Source: Jeotgalicoccus saudimassiliensis (GTDB lineage: Bacteria > Bacillota > Bacilli > Staphylococcales > Salinicoccaceae). Taken from it: a stretch of 64,000 bases of DNA. The notes beneath the pieces were generated by a model. The model was given only the letters and a program-made list of their open reading frames with translations, was not told the origin of the DNA and did no database searches. Positions 33,932 through 43,307 of this stretch are shown here, piece by piece. Location of the stretch: contig NZ_CCSE01000001.1 of NCBI RefSeq assembly GCF_000756715.1, positions 558,001 through 622,000 on the forward strand. The letters are read 5' to 3'. The position numbers and the translations under genes are program-made. Each line of letters opens with the position of its first letter. Position 1 is the stretch's first letter.

Positions 33932-36325
33932 ATGGATAAACGAACTAGATTAAAATATATTATGCCTATGACTGGTAATAGTACTTCTAAAAATAAAGTG
34001 TTAGCTTCTGAAAATATTATTAATAATAATATTTTTAATTTGAATAATAATTATGATATATCTGTTAATGTTAATAATAATTGGGAAACTGAGAGTAAGT
34101 CTCGGAGTTTAAGAAGATGGTTACATACACATATATTTTTAAGTGACTTTACACGTGCATATAGTGAGACAAAAGATGAAAGATATTTTACTGAGAGTTT
34201 TAAATTATTAACTGATTGGTTTGAAACATTTCCTATTGAGAAAATTGACAGTATAGATCCTTTAGCATATCACGATGAAGGTACTGCTATCAGATTACTA
34301 TTTTGGTTCAAGTACTATAATCAATTTATAGAGTTATTTCAACCAGAACAATTATCACTTTTTGAATCAAAAATTGAAGAAACAGTCACTTTACTAAATT
34401 CAGATGAATTTTATGCAGGATTAAATAATCACGGTATGTTTCAAGATATGTCTCTTTTAGCGTACTCATTTTATAAGTACGAAGATTTTTCAGAAAGTGC
34501 TATTTTTAATAAAGCACTGGAAAGAATATATATATATTTTAGAGAAGTATTTACTAGTGAAGGAGTTCATAAAGAGCACGCGCCTTCTTACCATGTGCTT
34601 TTACTGCACAGTTTAAAACAAATACTAACTTCACTGAATTTAGCAGATTACTCTGATTTCAGAACGGATAGTTTGAAAGATATTTTCGAAAAAGGTGAAA
34701 TTTACACAATAAATATAACCATGCCTGATTTTAAATTACCTAATATTTCTGATAGTACTCATAGCACACAAATAAATATGTCTACTTCAGGTGTTTATAG
34801 AAATCTTTTCAACAGTGAAGAATACAAATTTATTACTTCAGGGGGCAAGGAAGGAAAACAACCTCTCCCATTGATAAAAAACTTCCCGGAGTCAGGTTAT
34901 TTAATAGCCAGAGATGGTTGGAAGAAAACGTCCACTTATTTCCTTTTTCTGGCAAGTTATCATATGCATTACCATAAACATACAGATGATTTAAGTTTTA
35001 TTCTATACAAAAACGGACCTATATTTATTGATTCCGGTCCTCATAACTATAATTATAAAGAACCATTTACTGAATATGCGTATTCTCAATTTGCACATTC
35101 TACCTTAATAGTTAATAATAATTCTTTACCGCGAACTGATTATAAATTTAAAGAGGTTTATATTTCAGATAGTCAAGTTGACACTGCTAACAACACATTT
35201 TCTGTAGAAGGTACTAATAAACGCTATAAAAATACAGAACATATACGAAGAATATCTGGTGATCTAGATAAAGGTAATTTTAAAATAACAGATAAAATAC
35301 ATTCTTCAGATTCTAATCAATACAAAGTGCTTTTTCAAATAAACGGTGATCTTGATGTTCTATTGAATGGCAACATAGCCTCTATTTTTAAGAATAACGC
35401 TAAAGTAGCAGAACTTGAAGTTAATCACCATAGCGGACTTTCAGAAATGAAAGTATATAATGTTAGTGGGCAAAAACACCCTAAAATTATGGGCTACCAA
35501 TTCCTTAAAATAGAAGAACCAAAGCATTCAAATACTTTAGTAATAGAGGGTTACAATAATAATTCTGAAGCAGTTATTGATACGGAAATACGTCTTCAAG
35601 AATTTAAAATAAAAGGAACTGCTAACTTTAGTAAAAAAAATGAAATAAAATCCTTTAGAGATATTTCCTATGTATATGAAGATTACAACAATAATAAGTT
35701 AGCTGTTATATTCAGTCCTACAGAGGATAAGTATATTTATAAACTAGATGAATTTAATGACCTTCATAAAAAAGGATTCAATATCTTATATCTTTATGAT
35801 AATCAATCTATAGTGGGAAGATCCTTTATACAAGGGAATTCATCAAGTACAGTAGAGGTAGATGTGCTTATGGTGATTAATAAAATAATAAATGAAAATA
35901 ATTACAGCAACGAAAGTACATACTTCTTTGGGCGATCTAAAGCTGGGTTTGCAGCCATATATTATGCACTGAATTCAGGGTTTGATAATGTATTTGTTTC
36001 TTCTCCTCTGATTTTGATAGGAGACTATTATACAAGACATGAAAAATTTGATAATATGGTTGATACTCTAGGTTTTGAAGAAAAAGAAAGCTTAAAATAT
36101 TATTTAAATGATTATCTCAGTAATATACGTGAATTCTCAAAACTTAAAAATATTAATATTTGCGTAGGTGAGAACGATTACCATAAAGGTAAACATGTTG
36201 GTTATTTATTAAAATTTTTAACGGAAAAATCTATCACTTATAATCTGCATGTTTATCCAGGAACTTATTTTCCAGAAGACAAAGAGGAATTTATTAAGTA
36301 CTTAATGAATTATAGTTTTGAATAA
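33932..36325 (+). CDS. Heparinase II/III-fold enzyme fused to an alpha/beta-hydrolase-like domain
   Basis: This is a 797-aa protein without signal peptide. Residues 1-560 form the helical toroid plus beta-sandwich of heparinase II/III-like lyases, with the catalytic set visible: NNHG (H167, preceded by Asn), APSYH (Y220), HKHTDDLSF (H348/H350) and FAHST (H389). Residues about 590-797 look like an alpha/beta hydrolase: a FFGRSKAG elbow with Ser669 and a VGENDYHKG acid loop. It could cleave or epimerise uronate residues and remove or transfer an acyl or aminoacyl group. The fusion is unusual. ATG 33932 has AGGGTG 6 nt upstream. The base composition is very A+T rich. Confidence 0.78.
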   Translation: MDKRTRLKYIMPMTGNSTSKNKVLASENIINNNIFNLNNNYDISVNVNNNWETESKSRSLRRWLHTHIFLSDFTRAYSETKDERYFTESFKLLTDWFETFPIEKIDSIDPLAYHDEGTAIRLLFWFKYYNQFIELFQPEQLSLFESKIEETVTLLNSDEFYAGLNNHGMFQDMSLLAYSFYKYEDFSESAIFNKALERIYIYFREVFTSEGVHKEHAPSYHVLLLHSLKQILTSLNLADYSDFRTDSLKDIFEKGEIYTINITMPDFKLPNISDSTHSTQINMSTSGVYRNLFNSEEYKFITSGGKEGKQPLPLIKNFPESGYLIARDGWKKTSTYFLFLASYHMHYHKHTDDLSFILYKNGPIFIDSGPHNYNYKEPFTEYAYSQFAHSTLIVNNNSLPRTDYKFKEVYISDSQVDTANNTFSVEGTNKRYKNTEHIRRISGDLDKGNFKITDKIHSSDSNQYKVLFQINGDLDVLLNGNIASIFKNNAKVAELEVNHHSGLSEMKVYNVSGQKHPKIMGYQFLKIEEPKHSNTLVIEGYNNNSEAVIDTEIRLQEFKIKGTANFSKKNEIKSFRDISYVYEDYNNNKLAVIFSPTEDKYIYKLDEFNDLHKKGFNILYLYDNQSIVGRSFIQGNSSSTVEVDVLMVINKIINENNYSNESTYFFGRSKAGFAAIYYALNSGFDNVFVSSPLILIGDYYTRHEKFDNMVDTLGFEEKESLKYYLNDYLSNIREFSKLKNINICVGENDYHKGKHVGYLLKFLTEKSITYNLHVYPGTYFPEDKEEFIKYLMNYSFE

Positions 36326-36371
36326 TAAAATTACTCATAATTAATGAGTTAATTGTTGTGGTGGGATATAG

Positions 36372-37979
36372 ATGAAAACTAGATATGAAATTGCTGAAGA
36401 GGTTGTCAGTAATTATAAAGAGAATAAATTATTACTAAAAATAGGGTTTGATTTGATTGATATATCAAATGGTATAGACTGGAGATACAAACATACTTCG
36501 AATGTTAGAACTTATTCAGTATATCTCCATACTTTAGATTTTTTGAAAAGTATTGTAATGGTATACGAAGAAACAAAAGAGGAAGACCTGGTCATATTAG
36601 CGAATAAAATTTTGACTAGCTGGTATGAATATAATGAAATTCGTAAAGACATAGATGAATTTGTTTGGAATGAACATGCTGTTTCTAATAGACTGCATAA
36701 TATTCTATATTATTTTGAGAAGCTTGGCGAACTGACTGCTGATAATCAAAAATATTTTGATACAATTATCGAAGAACACTGTGATTTTTTAATTGATGAA
36801 AATAATTATAGACCTAATAATCATGGGATTATGATGGACAAAGCTTTAATTGAAAGTGTTTCTTATATACGAAATGAAAAAATAAAAAAACTATATTTAA
36901 GTAAAGCGTTATACCGTATTAAGCTAGCAATTTTCAGAGATTTTTCAAGACGTGGGGTGCATCTTGAAAATTCACCAGAATATCACAGGATGGTTCAAAA
37001 GATACTGCATATAACCAATCAGACTTTAATAAAGAAAAATATTAAAATAGGCAGTGAAGAACATAGGCTTATTAATTTGGCTAAATATTTTAATAGGATT
37101 ATGCTAAAGCCAAATAGTTCTTATCCATTAATAGGAGATACTGGCTATATTTATGATAAATATACTAAAAAAACTTTTGAAGACTTTGTAGATTATGATT
37201 CAGGGACTGTTATTTTTCAACAAGAACATAAGGATAACTTAGAAGAAAGTTTCTATTTATTTTTCAAATCAGGTTACAAGAGAAAAACCCATAAACATAA
37301 AGATGATTTATCTTTTATCTTAACCATGGATGGTTCGGATATAATCACGGATTCTGGTAAATACAATTATGATAAAAAAGATAATTTAAGAGATTATTTT
37401 ACGTCTCAAAATGCTCACAGTACTATAATAATATCTAATAAAGATTACTCATATGGCAACCCCATAAGTGATCAATTTGATTTAGAAATTAAGAATGTAA
37501 AGATTAGCGATGATTTGAAGGTTGCCACAGGCATTAATAATCTGTATCCAAACTGCAAACTTAAACGTACTGTAATAGTAACTTCAGATCATCTAGTTAT
37601 AATTCTAGACGAAGTTCTAGCTGAGGAGAAGGTAGATATAATTCAAAATTTTATACTTTCTGAACAGCTTTCTGTATCCAAAATTGATAATAAATCATAT
37701 TCAATGGTAGATAATAAGAATACATTTGTTATTCAGAATTTAAACAAAAATTTTGATGATTTAGAGAGTAGTGTGAGTGAGTCTAAAATATCTTATAGAT
37801 TTAACGAATATGATGAGAATTTAAAAATATCATTTACTTCGAGTATGATAAATTCAAATATAGTTACTTGTATATATAATGAAAATAAAGGTATAAAAAA
37901 TGTTCAGTATAATAACAAAAATAATATTTTAACTTATGAAATTAACTCAAAGATAAAAGAATTTAATCTTTTTGACTGA
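36372..37979 (+). CDS. Heparinase II/III-fold protein (module B)
   Basis: This 535-aa protein is all toroid plus beta-sandwich with no signal peptide. The active-site counterparts are NNHGIMMD (N149/N150, H151), SPEYH (Y204), THKHKDDLSF (H307/H309), DSGKYNY, and NAHST (H349). In studied heparinases the Asn, Tyr and His residues abstract the uronate C5 proton. The same geometry serves dermatan sulphate C5-epimerase, so lyase and epimerase cannot be told apart here. It is closely similar in layout to the 44465 and 47320 proteins. GGTGGG precedes ATG 36372. Confidence 0.8.
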   Translation: MKTRYEIAEEVVSNYKENKLLLKIGFDLIDISNGIDWRYKHTSNVRTYSVYLHTLDFLKSIVMVYEETKEEDLVILANKILTSWYEYNEIRKDIDEFVWNEHAVSNRLHNILYYFEKLGELTADNQKYFDTIIEEHCDFLIDENNYRPNNHGIMMDKALIESVSYIRNEKIKKLYLSKALYRIKLAIFRDFSRRGVHLENSPEYHRMVQKILHITNQTLIKKNIKIGSEEHRLINLAKYFNRIMLKPNSSYPLIGDTGYIYDKYTKKTFEDFVDYDSGTVIFQQEHKDNLEESFYLFFKSGYKRKTHKHKDDLSFILTMDGSDIITDSGKYNYDKKDNLRDYFTSQNAHSTIIISNKDYSYGNPISDQFDLEIKNVKISDDLKVATGINNLYPNCKLKRTVIVTSDHLVIILDEVLAEEKVDIIQNFILSEQLSVSKIDNKSYSMVDNKNTFVIQNLNKNFDDLESSVSESKISYRFNEYDENLKISFTSSMINSNIVTCIYNENKGIKNVQYNNKNNILTYEINSKIKEFNLFD

Positions 37980-37993
37980 ATAGGAGGAATAGT

Positions 37994-39541
37994 ATGACTT
38001 TACAAATAAACCCTGTAGATCATCAAATTAAAGAAGATTGCAGGATAATGTTTAGAGATGATATATCTGATGAAATTGTCTCTGTGATAGAAGTAAAAGA
38101 GGGTGAAGTGCTAGAGATTGAAGATGATAATATTTTAGCCAACCCTGAAAATTTTAAATTTAGAATTCAAGTATTTAAAGAAGGTAAATTTAGGAATGTT
38201 ACCAAGTATATATATTTTATCGACGTCAAGAAACTAGAAGATTTTTTACTGAATAACATTAAAATAACTGATGAAGAAGCCTATGATCTCTTGTCACAGT
38301 ATTGGAAATCTAATTTAAAAGTCAAAGTACTAAGACCTATATTTAAAAAGGTTTTAGAACATATTTGGATAAATCGAGTTAATAAAATTAGCAACCTTAA
38401 ACAATCTCTTTTATTAACTCAAAAATATAAAATGGAAATCTCGACTTTATGGGAAAATATTTTCTCATTCTATAATAATCTAATAAATCTGTATGAAAAG
38501 TTAAAAGAATTAAATTTATTAGAAAAATCTTTTTTAGATATAGAGAAAAGTAAAGATATTAGATTAGCAATATTTATGTCAGAGGAAATAGATCGAATTA
38601 AGGAATCAAAACTGCAGTTAGATAATTATTTAATAGGGAATTATTATAGTTTTCTGGGAGAGAGAAGCAAAGCTTTGACATATTATAGTGAAGCTGCAAA
38701 AAATTATGAAGATTTTGATTTAATTAAACTACTGAATTTCGATTTAGGGGGAATCAGTACATTTAATAACTTAGATTTAGAAGATGTTAAATATGATCGT
38801 CAAAAGGTATTTGATAGTTTTAAATTTTATTCAGACGAAATACCTAATGATAAAGAAACTACTTTAGTATTTTCAGTTGACGAAGTATTCTTGAGAGTAT
38901 ATGGACCAAGCTTACTTTATAGTATAACTGCACTGGAAAGAGTACATTTCCATTTCCATGTTATTTCAGATAATGCAGAGAATATTATTAAAGATACATT
39001 AAATTTATTTAATAATATTATAGAGTTTCGAAAAATTAAAACAGTTACTTTACCAACTTTTTCTTATGAAGATATTCCTAAAAACGTAGAAAATATTACT
39101 ACTTATTATGCGTGTGCTAGATTTATGCATGCTGATTATTTTCTTGAAAAATTTGAAAACGAAATATTAATACTGGATGCAGATTTTATGTTCATAAATG
39201 ACTTAGATGAATTGTTAATTAAATGCAGAGAAAGCGATATAGCTACTACTAGCTCAAGTATTGGTTTATCTATCTTCCCTTGGAGAAGATTTATGGCAGG
39301 AATAGTCTATTTAAAAAATGAAGAAGTGTCAAAAGAATTTATGAGAGGAACAACAGCTTATATTCTCAATCAATACGAAAATGAACATACATGGACACTT
39401 GATCAGAATGCACTTTCATTTGGTTATTATTATATAAAAGAGAAGTTTGAAAGTTTTAATTTCGGAGATACTCATGTAAATAAAAGACCATTCCTTCATC
39501 CAGATTTTAGAGGAAACTTAGAAAAACAAGTGAAATTGTAG
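37994..39541 (+). CDS. GT8-like glycosyltransferase with long N-terminal helical region
   Basis: This is a 515-aa protein. The first 270 residues are helical, with a TPR-like YYSFLGERSKALTYYSEAAKNY at about 215. The C-terminal 240 residues look like a GT-A, GT8-type domain: TLVFSVDEVFLRVYGPSLLYS, the YYACARFMHADYFLE helix, the metal-binding LDADF (D395/D397), and a tail with TWTLDQNALSFGYY. A retaining transferase using a UDP-sugar is likely. It is the last gene before the IS-damaged stretch; GGAGGAAT lies upstream of ATG 37994. Confidence 0.78.
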   Translation: MTLQINPVDHQIKEDCRIMFRDDISDEIVSVIEVKEGEVLEIEDDNILANPENFKFRIQVFKEGKFRNVTKYIYFIDVKKLEDFLLNNIKITDEEAYDLLSQYWKSNLKVKVLRPIFKKVLEHIWINRVNKISNLKQSLLLTQKYKMEISTLWENIFSFYNNLINLYEKLKELNLLEKSFLDIEKSKDIRLAIFMSEEIDRIKESKLQLDNYLIGNYYSFLGERSKALTYYSEAAKNYEDFDLIKLLNFDLGGISTFNNLDLEDVKYDRQKVFDSFKFYSDEIPNDKETTLVFSVDEVFLRVYGPSLLYSITALERVHFHFHVISDNAENIIKDTLNLFNNIIEFRKIKTVTLPTFSYEDIPKNVENITTYYACARFMHADYFLEKFENEILILDADFMFINDLDELLIKCRESDIATTSSSIGLSIFPWRRFMAGIVYLKNEEVSKEFMRGTTAYILNQYENEHTWTLDQNALSFGYYYIKEKFESFNFGDTHVNKRPFLHPDFRGNLEKQVKL

Positions 39542-39680
39542 TGTATTAGTGCTTTATTCTAAAATGACTTTTGATTATGAAAGAAATTTGGAATAAGTCA
39601 TGATTAAAACTATATAAAAATATTTATTATGAGGGTTTTTCTATGAGTGTAATGGAATGAATTATCAAGTAATAACATGC

Positions 39681-39820
39681 GAGGCTGGGACAAAAGCCTA
39701 AAGAAGATAATATATGTTATAAAATACTGAAAAAATCCGTACGTTAAACTCCTTGGAGAATAGCATCAGCGTAAGACTTCAGACTTACGCGATGCCTCTG
39801 GGAAGCTAGCGTACGGATTA
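39681..39820. repeat. Dispersed palindromic repeat, copy 1
   Basis: It opens GAGGCTGGGACA (39681), then 86 bp form a long hairpin: AATCCGTACG (39734-39743) pairs with CGTACGGATT (39810-39819), and an inner GCATCAGCGTAAG pairs with CTTACGCGATGC. The GGCTGGGACA start is common in intergenic repeats of staphylococci. A diverged copy lies at 51539. Confidence 0.7.
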
Positions 39821-39880
39821 TTTATTATAGAGTTATTTATGTTCTAACCTTTTTTGTATAGTAATTTAGCTCTATAATAA

Positions 39881-39920
39881 ATACGGTTGATGACTAAAAC
39901 GTCATCAATCGTATTTTTCT
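39881..39920 (+). terminator. Terminator-like hairpin before the ISL3 remnant
   Basis: The stem ATACGGTTGATGAC/GTCATCAATCGTAT has a 6-nt loop followed by TTTT. It may end module B transcription or belong to the IS end. The surrounding 39542-39997 stretch contains no gene, only this and the palindromic repeat. Confidence 0.65.
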
Positions 39921-39997
39921 GTAAAAAGGTATAAAAATAGCGCAAATGTTCTTTATAATGAAGTCACCACAACTCATAAAAAGGAACATTTACGCCT

Positions 39998-40333
39998 ATG
40001 AAGAATTTTATACTATCTTTCCTCCAAATAAAAGAGAACAATATTGATTTTATCCAGATCACGGTCGAAGAAGTCAGTCATAAAGGTATTAAATCACTGT
40101 TTATCACGGCCAAGCTCACGTACAATCCAACGCATTGTCCAGATTGCGGATGCATCAATGCGGATTACAGTATAGTTAACAATGGCACCCGTGCCTCTCG
40201 AATCACTTTGCCGCACATCTCTGGTCTGCCGGCATTCTTAAAGCTGTCTAAGCAGCGCTATCTCTGTAAAGACTGCGGACATAGTTTTACTGCAGAGACA
40301 CAAGTGGTCGAAAAACATTGTCATATCTTATAA
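39998..40333 (+). mobile_element. ISL3-family transposase remnant (N-terminal 111 aa)
   Basis: The zinc-binding N-terminus of an ISL3 transposase is visible: THCPDCGCIN, then RYLCKDCGHSFTAET. The frame stops at 40331 with about three quarters of the usual 430-aa transposase missing. I could not identify inverted repeats with confidence. It is a dead fragment. Confidence 0.85.
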
Positions 40334-40389
40334 ATGCTAGTATAAATATGTACAGATGGGCATGCGGACAAAATCTTAGACCAAATTGG

Positions 40390-41745
40390 TTAGTAGGAAG
40401 TCGAAGTATGCTTATAAGGAAAAATTAAAAGCTATAAATCTTTATTTTAAATACGAATCATACGCTGCTGTAATAAACGAACTCGGGTACTCTCACGTTT
40501 GTCACTTAGAAACTGGATAGAAGAACATAAACGGCATGGTGACGTTAAAAAGGAAATTACGAGTCGGTCTAACACAGAAAAACAGAAAAAGACGGCAGTG
40601 GATCATTATTTAGAGCATGGTAAGTGTTATTCTCGTACAATTAGAATGCTAGGGTATCCAAGTCATGGGCTTTTAACGAATTGGGTAATGGAAATGGCAC
40701 CTCAGTCTCGTAAATTTAAAAGAAATGGGATAAACTTAACATCAAAAGAAAAAGAAGCTGGTGTTTTACTCACTCGTAATACATCTGCACAGAAAATAGC
40801 GGATGATATGGGGTTAGCCGAGAGCCTCTTTACCAGTATAGAGTCCAGCTGCTTGGCAAAGGTGTGTCTATCAATAAAATGAAGAAACCTAGTGATACAG
40901 ACGTAATAAATTGAAAGACCAAGTCAAGTAACTTCAGGATGAGCTATCTCAACTTCAAATGCAAAAAGATATACTAGAGAAAGCAGGAGAAATTATAAAA
41001 AAAGACCAAGGCATCTTTCTGGAAGCGCTGACTAACCAAGAAAAAACAACCCTGATCCATGCCCTTCGTCCAAAGTACAAACTTTATCAATTACTAACAT
41101 CTATTGACATTCCCAAAAGTAGTTATTGTTACCATAAGAAACAACTTGCTCTGCCGAATAAATACAACTATGTGCGGGTTCAAATTATTGATATTTTCAA
41201 AGTAGGAAAGTGTCTTTACGCCTACCGTTGGATACATGCGTCATTAAAAAATATAGAGATTATCCTGTCGAAAAAAAGTGCGACGTATAATGCAGGAAAA
41301 AATCTCGTTGCGAAATCCATTAAAATGAGAAAATATAGTTCGTATGATGGAGAGATATCACCTGTTGTCCCTAATATTTTGAAGTAGATAAAATAAATGA
41401 TAAATGGGTTACGGAATTTTGTATACTTAGCGGTAAGGTATATCTATCTCCAAGGATTGAATACGGTGTTATCGTGGGTTGGACAATGAGAGTATCACCC
41501 CTAATGCAGAGTTAGTTAATACAGTGCTTGATCAGGCGATGCAAATGTTACAAGAGGGAGAGAAACAAATTGTTAATACGGATCGGGTTGCGCATTATCG
41601 TTGGCATGGATGAATTGATCGAAAGGATAGTAATAACTTAATACGTTCAATGTCCAAAAAAGGATGTTTTCCCGATAACCCTCCATGTGAGGGCTTCTTT
41701 GGACGGTTAGAGAGTATAAAATTTCTATATTTAAATAAAATAAAA
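40390..41745 (+). mobile_element. Decayed IS3-family element (orfA and orfB in pieces)
   Basis: The orfA part reads as a helix-turn-helix (YAAVINELGYSH in one frame, then SLRNWIEEHKRHGD in the next at 40499), a second HTH (YSRTIRMLGYPSHGLLTNW) and a third segment (SAQKIADDMGL). The orfB part starts near 40911 (DELSQLQMQKDILEKAGEIIKK), continues to 41387, then breaks into integrase-core pieces (VTEFCILSGKVYLSP, VNTDRVAHYRWHG, PCEGFFGRLES). Several frameshifts and stops show it is inactive. It belongs to the IS150-like group. Confidence 0.82.
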
Positions 41746-42056
41746 AATTAATAACAGTTAATTTTTTATCTATTTTAAAAGATAATGTATTAGATTTTTT
41801 CCATAAATAGTTTATATAAATACATTTAGTCTGGTATTAGATTATACTTTTACTAAAATAAATTTATAACAAAATGTGATAAAGCAATGAAATTATGTGA
41901 ATATACTTATGGTATAATCTAAATACTTAGATATAAAGTCAATATAATTTATTTAATCAGTGTTCATATAATGCTAAATATGAAGTTATATTAGTTAATA
42001 CGAGTGAATTTTTTCTAATAAATAATTATATAAAATTAATTAAGGTGATATCAAAA
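41746..42056 (+). other. A+T-rich intergenic stretch upstream of module C
   Basis: About 310 bases without a gene follow the IS remnant. The only signal I see is an extended -10 promoter at 41910-41918 and the ribosome binding site TAAGGTGA at 42041. Confidence 0.6.
41910..41918 (+). promoter_or_regulatory. Extended -10 promoter for the YheCD-like ATP-grasp gene
   Basis: TG-G-TATAAT (41910-41918). The leader to the start codon at 42057 is about 130 nt. Confidence 0.5.
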
Positions 42057-43127
42057 ATGAATAAATTAAAAAATATACAACCTGTGATTGGTATACTAGC
42101 GCAGTCAGAATTTCATAAAGAGCTCTATAATCATTGTGCTATTGTTTCAAAGTTTTATGATTGTGAAGTATTTTATTTTTCCAATTCTAATATAGATAGT
42201 TCTAATGACTTAATTAAAGGTAAAACATTTCAAAATGGGAGATGGATTTGGAAGGATTATTCTTTAAGCAATGGTATAGATGTTATTTTTGATCGTTTAA
42301 GAACAGCTTCTTCTCCAAAATATAAACATGTATATGACAAAATAAAACATATTCCAACGACACACCCTAATTTTGGTCAAAAAATGAATAAATTAACTTT
42401 TTACGATAAATTCTACGAAGAAGGAACCTTACTTGAAAATATAATTCCTTATGAAAGATTTTTGAGTACTAAGGCCACATTAAATTTTTTAGAAAAACAT
42501 AGAAATATTATTTTGAAACCTCAGTCGTCCTCTGGCGGTAAAAATTTATATTATATATACTTTAATGATAAAAATATTGAAGTTGCTCTAGAGAAATCTA
42601 TAATAAGTTATTCATCAGAAGAATTTAGCAAATGGCTCGATAACCTCTCTGGTAGGGATAACTATGTACTTCAAAAATTTATTCCCTCTAAAACATTAGA
42701 TAACCATCCTTTTGATATTAGAGTTCATATGATACGTAATATTAATAATGAATGGGAATTTTTAGCAATAGTCCCGCGGGTTGGTCACGATATAGCTAAA
42801 ATTTCAATGCTTAGCAATGGTGGTTATATTGGTCAATGGAAAGGGTTTGTTAGTAGAAATTTCAGCAAGGAAAATTATAAAAAAATAAATAGAAATATTA
42901 GAGAGATTTCATTGAAAAGTGTAAAAGTTATGGAAAAAGTTTTTGATTCTAAAATAACTGAAGTTGGTATTGATTTTGTAATTAATAAAGATAATAGTAT
43001 TTATTTTGTCGAATATAATGTAAATAAGCCTGCTGAATTTTATGCAGGTTTTGATCTTGCGTTAAACGGTATAGGCTATGCAAGATATATTGCTTTAAAT
43101 GCAACTGAAGAAGATTATATTTTATAA
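42057..43127 (+). CDS. YheC/YheD-type ATP-grasp protein
   Basis: This is a 356-aa ATP-grasp protein of the YheCD (spore-coat associated) group: N-terminal IQPVIGILAQ, IFDRLRT, THPNFGQKMNKLTFYDKF, ATP-binding IILKPQSSSGGKNLYY, DIRVHMIRN and the metal-binding VGIDFVIN...FVEYNVNKPA. ATP-grasp enzymes join a carboxyl to an amine or thiol through an acyl phosphate. The substrate is unknown. Here it opens module C beside two other ATP-grasp genes. I chose ATG 42057 with AAGGTG 9 nt upstream. It is a single-gene unit ended by a terminator. Confidence 0.8.
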   Translation: MNKLKNIQPVIGILAQSEFHKELYNHCAIVSKFYDCEVFYFSNSNIDSSNDLIKGKTFQNGRWIWKDYSLSNGIDVIFDRLRTASSPKYKHVYDKIKHIPTTHPNFGQKMNKLTFYDKFYEEGTLLENIIPYERFLSTKATLNFLEKHRNIILKPQSSSGGKNLYYIYFNDKNIEVALEKSIISYSSEEFSKWLDNLSGRDNYVLQKFIPSKTLDNHPFDIRVHMIRNINNEWEFLAIVPRVGHDIAKISMLSNGGYIGQWKGFVSRNFSKENYKKINRNIREISLKSVKVMEKVFDSKITEVGIDFVINKDNSIYFVEYNVNKPAEFYAGFDLALNGIGYARYIALNATEEDYIL

Positions 43128-43151
43128 TTTCTATTTTAATATTTAATTTGG

Positions 43152-43178
43152 AAAGCTGGATAGTATCCAGCTTTTTTA
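43152..43178 (+). terminator. Terminator after the YheCD-like gene
   Basis: AAAGCTGGATA/TATCCAGCTTT has a short loop and T6. Confidence 0.9.
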
Positions 43179-43248
43179 AATATGTTTCTTATAATATCTA
43201 AAGAAAAATACTTTAAAGTCTGATTTTAAATTTGATGAGTAATACTTT

Positions 43249-43277
43249 TTAATTATGATAAAATTATTATATATAAT
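43249..43277 (+). promoter_or_regulatory. Probable promoter of the Ddl-like operon
   Basis: TTAATT (43249-43254), 17 nt, TATAAT (43272-43277), 31 nt before the start codon. Confidence 0.45.
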
Positions 43278-43307
43278 ATTGAAATTCTTAAAAATTGGAG
43301 TGATTGG

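Noticed and set aside
39681-39820. Riboswitch or T-box before module C
   Set aside because: No T-box or known aptamer motif; a related copy elsewhere and the long palindrome fit a dispersed repeat better.
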